This document shows positions 5,901-7,678 of a stretch of 7,678 nt of DNA, one piece after another. Both the position numbers and the translations under genes were made by a program. The DNA comes from Paenarthrobacter nitroguajacolicus JCM 14115 (GTDB taxonomy: Bacteria > Actinomycetota > Actinomycetes > Actinomycetales > Micrococcaceae). The DNA is taken from the NCBI GenBank assembly GCA_001313365.1, contig BBFS01000146.1, positions 1-7,678 of the forward strand, read 5' to 3'. The notes beneath the pieces are model-generated. The model made no database searches. It saw nothing but the letters and a program-made list of their open reading frames with translations, and had not been told where the DNA came from. Within the stretch, counting starts at the first letter, position 1. Every line of letters begins with the position of its first letter.

Positions 5901-7678
5901 CTGCGGACTGTGTCGGACGCGGGCGCGTACACGTACAGTGGCGATTTCCCGGGTTCGCGGTCGTCCGCCAGCTACTTGGTGGACGTGGTGGTCATGGTTT
6001 CGGCGCCACCGTTCACGGTCGGCGGTCATAACCCGATCCCGAACGCTTCCAGCGTCCCACTGAACTCGACCGTGAGCGCAGTCCTTTCCGAGGCCGCAGT
6101 TGCCTCAAGCGTTACTCTGTCCCTCAAGACCGCCGCCGGCGTTGCGGTTTCAGGAACCACCGCCTACGACACGGCAACGCGCAAGGTCACGTTCACTCCG
6201 GCGGCCCCCCCTTGGCGGCCGGTACAACGTACACGGCAACGGTGACTGCGACGGCGACGTCCGGACAACCGATGTCGTCCGGTGGTACCTGGCAGTTCAC
6301 CACTGTCCCGCCCGCCGGCACGCCTGGTTCGTGCCCCTGCACCCTGTACGAGGACACGGTGACGCCGACCACTGTCGAAGTCAATGATGGAGTGCCTTTG
6401 ACGTTGGGCGTCCGGTTCAGCAGTGACACTGCCGGCCAGGTAACCGGCGTGCGCTTCTACAAGTCCGCCGGGAACACTGGAACCCACACCGGCTACCTGT
6501 ACACGGCGGCCGGCCAGGTTTTGGCTACCGTCACCTTCACCAATGAATCCAGCACCGGCTGGCAGACGGCCACCTTCAGCCAACCGGTGAACATCCAGGC
6601 TGACACGGAGTACGTGGCCGCCTACAAGACGCCTACAGGTAAGTACTCATACACGGCCGGAGGATTCGGAGAAGGCTTCACCAGGGGGGGGCCGCTGAAG
6701 ACCGAGCCGGATTCCGGGTCTTACTCCTACAGCGGGGATTTCCCGAATACCGCATCCACGGCAAGCTACCTCGTGGATTTGGTATTTACCGTAGCGGCAC
6801 CGCCACTGAGCGTGGTGGCACAGGTGCCGGCACCCGGTGCAACGGCCATTCCGACTGACGTGAAACCGTCCATCACGTTCTCCACGGCCATAAAACCCGG
6901 TGCCTCGTTCACCTTGACCGCGAACGGCTCGTCCGTCGCCGGGACGGCTGCCTTGTCCGCCGACGCGAAGACCATTACCTTCACGCCGACGGCTGCACTG
7001 CCGGCCAACACTGCGATTTCCGCCAGCGTCTCAGGTGTGGCAACTCCACAAGGGCAGACGCTTCCCCCCCCGAGCAATTGGCAATTCACCACGGCCGCCC
7101 CCCCAACCATGCAACAATCCACGATCTTTGGATCGCTGGTGCCACAGGTGGCCGCAAACTCCGACTTCCTATCTGTGGAACTCGGTACTGCCTTCACAGT
7201 CTCCCAAGCGGGAAATGTGACCGGCATCCGCTTCTACAAGGGGACCGGTAACACCGGAACCCATGTGGGCTCACTCTGGAATGCGGCCGGCACCCGCCTG
7301 GCTCAAGTAACCTTCACCAACGAGACGGCAACGGGCTGGCAAACCGCCACCCTGGCCACACCAGTGCGCTGGCGACAGGCCAAACCTACGTCGTGTCCTA
7401 CCGGGCGCCGAACGGCCGCTACTCCTCAACGCAGGGCTTCTTCAACCAGACGTGGACGAGCGGAGTATTTACGGCCACTGGCCCGAACAATGGCCGTTAC
7501 CGGTACGGATCCGGCGGTGTAATGCCAACCAACTCCTGGAACGCCACGAACTACTTCGTTGACGTCGTTTACTCCACGGCGCGCCGGCCCAGCAGCAGGC
7601 TGCACCTTCGGCCACAGCTACTCCGACTGCCACCGCCACGGCAACGCCGTCACCAACGGCGACGGCGACTCCGACGGC
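2811..7678 (+). CDS. Giant secreted protein: N,N-dimethylformamidase beta-like domain plus Ig and DUF4082 repeats, frame-interrupted, runs off window
   Basis: Joining frames gives one reading of more than 1,600 residues with no end in the window. The order is signal peptide (2811-2925), a domain resembling the N,N-dimethylformamidase large subunit (about 2950-4425), an Ig-like domain (about 4430-4725), four DUF4082 domains alternating with three SbsA-type Ig domains (about 4725-7579) and a Thr/Ala/Pro linker. Family clues are TWQAYNTYG, GHDEYWS, NEMYWR, WTWG-LDQEHDG and QAQVNLLADMG. Location should be extracellular or cell-surface. The substrate is unknown: many actinobacterial proteins carry this domain with no shown amidase activity. 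Frame changes occur near 2853, 2937-2943, 2985-2992, 3018-3022, 3133, 3319, 3437, 4488-4494, 5102-5108, 5219-5224, 6205-6211, 7365 and 7581. Each join restores family-like sequence, so one intact gene is more likely than several small ones. Confidence 0.82.
2944..3436 (+). CDS. Secreted protein segment: N-terminal part of the DMF-beta-like domain (several frames)
   Basis: Pieces in changing frames read NPVVCENSKPG, SEWDI, DDSIQGFSTEISVNAGQPI, FKVATNAPSYTIAIYRT, GGNGARKIADVVPSVLRQNQ, PACRSDLATELYDCGTW, GVSATWQVPATAVSGVYVAL, HITFVVRQDASRSDVVFQTS and DTTWQAYNTYG. This is the beta-sandwich region that opens the family, with at least three cysteines that could form disulfides outside the cell. Breaks at 3133, 3319 and 3437 are each repaired by one added G or C, giving YRTGWYGG, LLTKADTGG and YNTYGGSSFYEGG. 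The C8 at 2985-2992 and the G5 at 3018-3022 act as a compensating pair. Confidence 0.75.
3412..4515 (+). CDS. Secreted protein segment: core of the N,N-dimethylformamidase beta-like domain
   Basis: The longest clean part of this domain; correct residues begin at about 3438 (SSFYEGGDNGRAYKISYNRP). It contains EYPMVRFLEQNGYDVSYISG, HKVFLSVGHDEYWSGPQRAN, LQFLSGNEMYWRTRFEPS, GTWRDPRF and QAQVNLLADMGAQP. The pattern of a flavodoxin-like fold with GHDEYW and a closing VQW-WGLD motif is what I recall of the N,N-dimethylformamidase beta family. In the characterised enzyme, iron is held by two Tyr and one Glu; Tyr in HDEYWS and NEMYWR are candidates here, but I cannot map them by eye. Tracts at 4286-4292 and 4318-4324 add a Gly to WGLD and to NGAP. 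The frame ends falsely at 4515 because of the C7 at 4488-4494; a 5-base tract gives IPHGSKVTVSG and continues. Confidence 0.82.
   Translation: MAGLQHLRSSSFYEGGDNGRAYKISYNRPMNSRGGPDGRDFYFANEYPMVRFLEQNGYDVSYISGLDTDRSGSLLLNHKVFLSVGHDEYWSGPQRANVAAARDAGVNLQFLSGNEMYWRTRFEPSIVDGAAGRTLTSYKETWSNGKIDPPSPQWTGTWRDPRFASQANGGGLPENGLTGTLYMSNYSDLPVTVSSEEGKTRLWRNTTLASLPAGSSAALAPHTVGYESNEDIDNGFRPAGLIRLSTTVGSVAEYLQDYGNTVKPGTTTHNVTLYRAASGALVFSAGSVQWTWGGLDQEHDGNGGAPADPRMRQAQVNLLADMGAQPASRAAGLVAAAASSDRTAPTVAVTAPPANGATIPPMAAKSQ
4495..5120 (+). CDS. Secreted protein segment: Ig-like domain and DUF4082 copy 1
   Basis: The correct frame enters just after the C7 at 4488-4494; the first ATG in it is at 4542. It completes an Ig-like domain (GSKVTVSGTAADTGGVVAG, EVSTDGGSTWH, IQVRAIDDSANIG), a fold that usually acts as spacer or binding module. 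DUF4082 copy 1 then begins at about 4725: YSVFGQTVPAIQDSGDGGAY, GVRFFKSTANTGTHTGSLW, ATFSNETASGWQSTLFSQPV and YTVSYWAPRG-HYATKDF. Tracts at 4589-4595, 5026-5033 and 5083-5089 keep the frame but each adds a residue. The G7 at 5102-5108 breaks it and produces the false stop at 5118-5120. In the proper frame it continues FGAEPAGVYSTSQSFPTTSF and NGGNYFADAIFSTVDNS to 5218. Confidence 0.78.
5226..6245 (+). CDS. Secreted protein segment: SbsA-type Ig 1, DUF4082 copy 2, most of Ig 2
   Basis: The internal ATG at 5226 is not a real start: the preceding frame (TVDNS) joins directly to MTVSGHSPIPSSSSVAVSTK if the C6 at 5219-5224 were C4. Ig 1 (to about 5515) has the SbsA/Big_5 pattern of VSTKVSAVFSKPV through GGTWTFTT. 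DUF4082 copy 2 (about 5541-6006) reads CPCSLYDDSVTPGI, LGVRFSS, GIRFYKSAGNTGTHTG, NESSSGWQTAMFSQPV and YSGDFPGSRSSASYLVDVVV. Ig 2 follows (PLNSTVSAVLSEAAVASSV). The frame fails at the C7 6205-6211, after which the residues to 6245 are spurious. Confidence 0.82.
   Translation: MTVSGHSPIPSSSSVAVSTKVSAVFSKPVTAASVQLTLRSAAGPVAGTTTYDAATRRATFTPTSQLAFSTQYTATLAGTDTVGGQVTSGGTWTFTTASTVPVPGSCPCSLYDDSVTPGIAEIRDGVPLTLGVRFSSVSAGEVTGIRFYKSAGNTGTHTGALYTATGQQLATVTFANESSSGWQTAMFSQPVQMAANTEYIASYKSPTGAYSATSNGFGSGMSVGPLRTVSDAGAYTYSGDFPGSRSSASYLVDVVVMVSAPPFTVGGHNPIPNASSVPLNSTVSAVLSEAAVASSVTLSLKTAAGVAVSGTTAYDTATRKVTFTPAAPPWRPVQRTRQR
6212..7522 (+). CDS. Secreted protein segment: end of Ig 2, DUF4082 copy 3, Ig 3, DUF4082 copy 4
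   Basis: The segment begins inside Ig 2 (LAAGTTYTATVTATATSG, GGTWQFTT), so the ATG at 6212 is an artefact. DUF4082 copy 3 (about 6332-6798) is close to copy 2: CPCTLYEDTVTPTTVEV, GVRFYKSAGNTGTHTGYLY, YSGDFPNTASTASYLVDLVF. Ig 3 (about 6800-7095) has an FTPTAALPANT core. Copy 4 starts at about 7109 (STIFGSLVPQ, GIRFYKGTGNTGTHVGSLW). Tracts at 6684-6691, 7064-7071 and 7098-7104 keep the frame. The frame breaks near 7365: one added base gives PVALATGQTYVVSYRAPNG, so the residues from there to the stop at 7520-7522 are spurious. The proper frame continues to 7580 with QTWTSGVFTATGPNNG and NYFVDVVYST. Confidence 0.82.
   Translation: MAAGTTYTATVTATATSGQPMSSGGTWQFTTVPPAGTPGSCPCTLYEDTVTPTTVEVNDGVPLTLGVRFSSDTAGQVTGVRFYKSAGNTGTHTGYLYTAAGQVLATVTFTNESSTGWQTATFSQPVNIQADTEYVAAYKTPTGKYSYTAGGFGEGFTRGGPLKTEPDSGSYSYSGDFPNTASTASYLVDLVFTVAAPPLSVVAQVPAPGATAIPTDVKPSITFSTAIKPGASFTLTANGSSVAGTAALSADAKTITFTPTAALPANTAISASVSGVATPQGQTLPPPSNWQFTTAAPPTMQQSTIFGSLVPQVAANSDFLSVELGTAFTVSQAGNVTGIRFYKGTGNTGTHVGSLWNAAGTRLAQVTFTNETATGWQTATLATPVRWRQAKPTSCPTGRRTAATPQRRASSTRRGRAEYLRPLARTMAVTGTDPAV
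7580..7678 (+). repeat. Thr/Ala/Pro-rich linker, low complexity, continues off the window
   Basis: In the proper frame the sequence reads APAQQQAAPSATATPTATAT and then ATPSPTATATPT to the edge, a flexible extracellular linker of the kind that joins a further domain or a wall-attachment region. The proper frame needs one added G near 7579-7583 (GGCGGCGCC for GGCGCGCC). The DNA is a degenerate repeat of ACGGC/ACCGC units. Confidence 0.7.

Larger units (their letters stand above)
4721..7579 (+). repeat. Tandem DUF4082 / SbsA-type Ig repeat array (4 and 3 copies)
   Basis: The key motif G(V/I)RF(Y/F)K..(A/G)NTGTH(T/V)G begins near 4836, 5655, 6446 and 7223, so repeats recur every 780-820 bases. 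Each DUF4082 unit ends with a F-DxxxSTxxYF/LVDxV-like strand before the next Ig domain. Copies 2 and 3, with their Ig partners, are the most alike (the unit is about 263 residues), which suggests a recent duplication. Copies 1 and 4 are more divergent and share a long insertion ending NYF(A/V)D. DUF4082 is of unknown function and occurs in secreted proteins. Here it looks like a binding or spacer module. Confidence 0.8.

Noticed and set aside
4721..7579. CRISPR array or mobile element from the regular repeats
   Set aside because: The repeats are about 790 bases, protein-coding and diverged, with no spacers, terminal inverted repeats or transposase.
1..7678. Phase-variable (contingency) genes switched by poly-G/C tracts
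   Set aside because: Poly-G/C switching is known in some pathogens, but here the long tracts and breaks also hit smc several times and are joined by non-tract single-base losses. Sequence error explains all of it more simply.

Overview
The window is high-GC DNA from an actinobacterium. The smc coding sequence, the GC-rich codon choice and a secreted DUF4082/Ig-repeat protein fit an Arthrobacter-like member of the Micrococcaceae; this genus-level guess is from recognition only. It holds two divergently transcribed genes, each cut by a window edge, separated by about 360 bases.

Minus strand, 2451 down to 1: smc, the chromosome-segregation (condensin) ATPase. The ATPase head, first coiled coil and hinge are present, and the second coiled coil has begun; the C-terminal part lies beyond position 1. 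As written, the frame breaks at about five places, but the pieces join into one continuous SMC sequence.

Middle, 2452-2810: an intergenic region with both Shine-Dalgarno sites, four 7-base G or C tracts and a strong GC hairpin (2745-2775). No confident promoter was found.

Plus strand, 2811 to beyond 7678: one very large secreted protein, more than 1,600 residues once its frames are joined. Its order is signal peptide, a domain resembling the large (beta) subunit of N,N-dimethylformamidase, one Ig-like domain, then DUF4082 domains alternating with SbsA-type (Big_5) Ig domains (four and three copies), and a Thr/Ala/Pro-rich linker leading off the window. About a dozen frame breaks split it into fragments.

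The most striking feature of the raw sequence is the set of frame breaks. G/C homopolymers have a two-peaked length distribution (4-5 and 7-8, with almost no 6), and many of the 7-8 base tracts look like 4-5 base tracts lengthened by two or three. A second class is single-base losses, mostly at GG or CC. Both classes hit smc, which should not be broken, as well as the surface protein. Consensus error is therefore the leading explanation, and both genes should be read as probably intact. I see no RNA genes, CRISPR arrays or insertion sequences.
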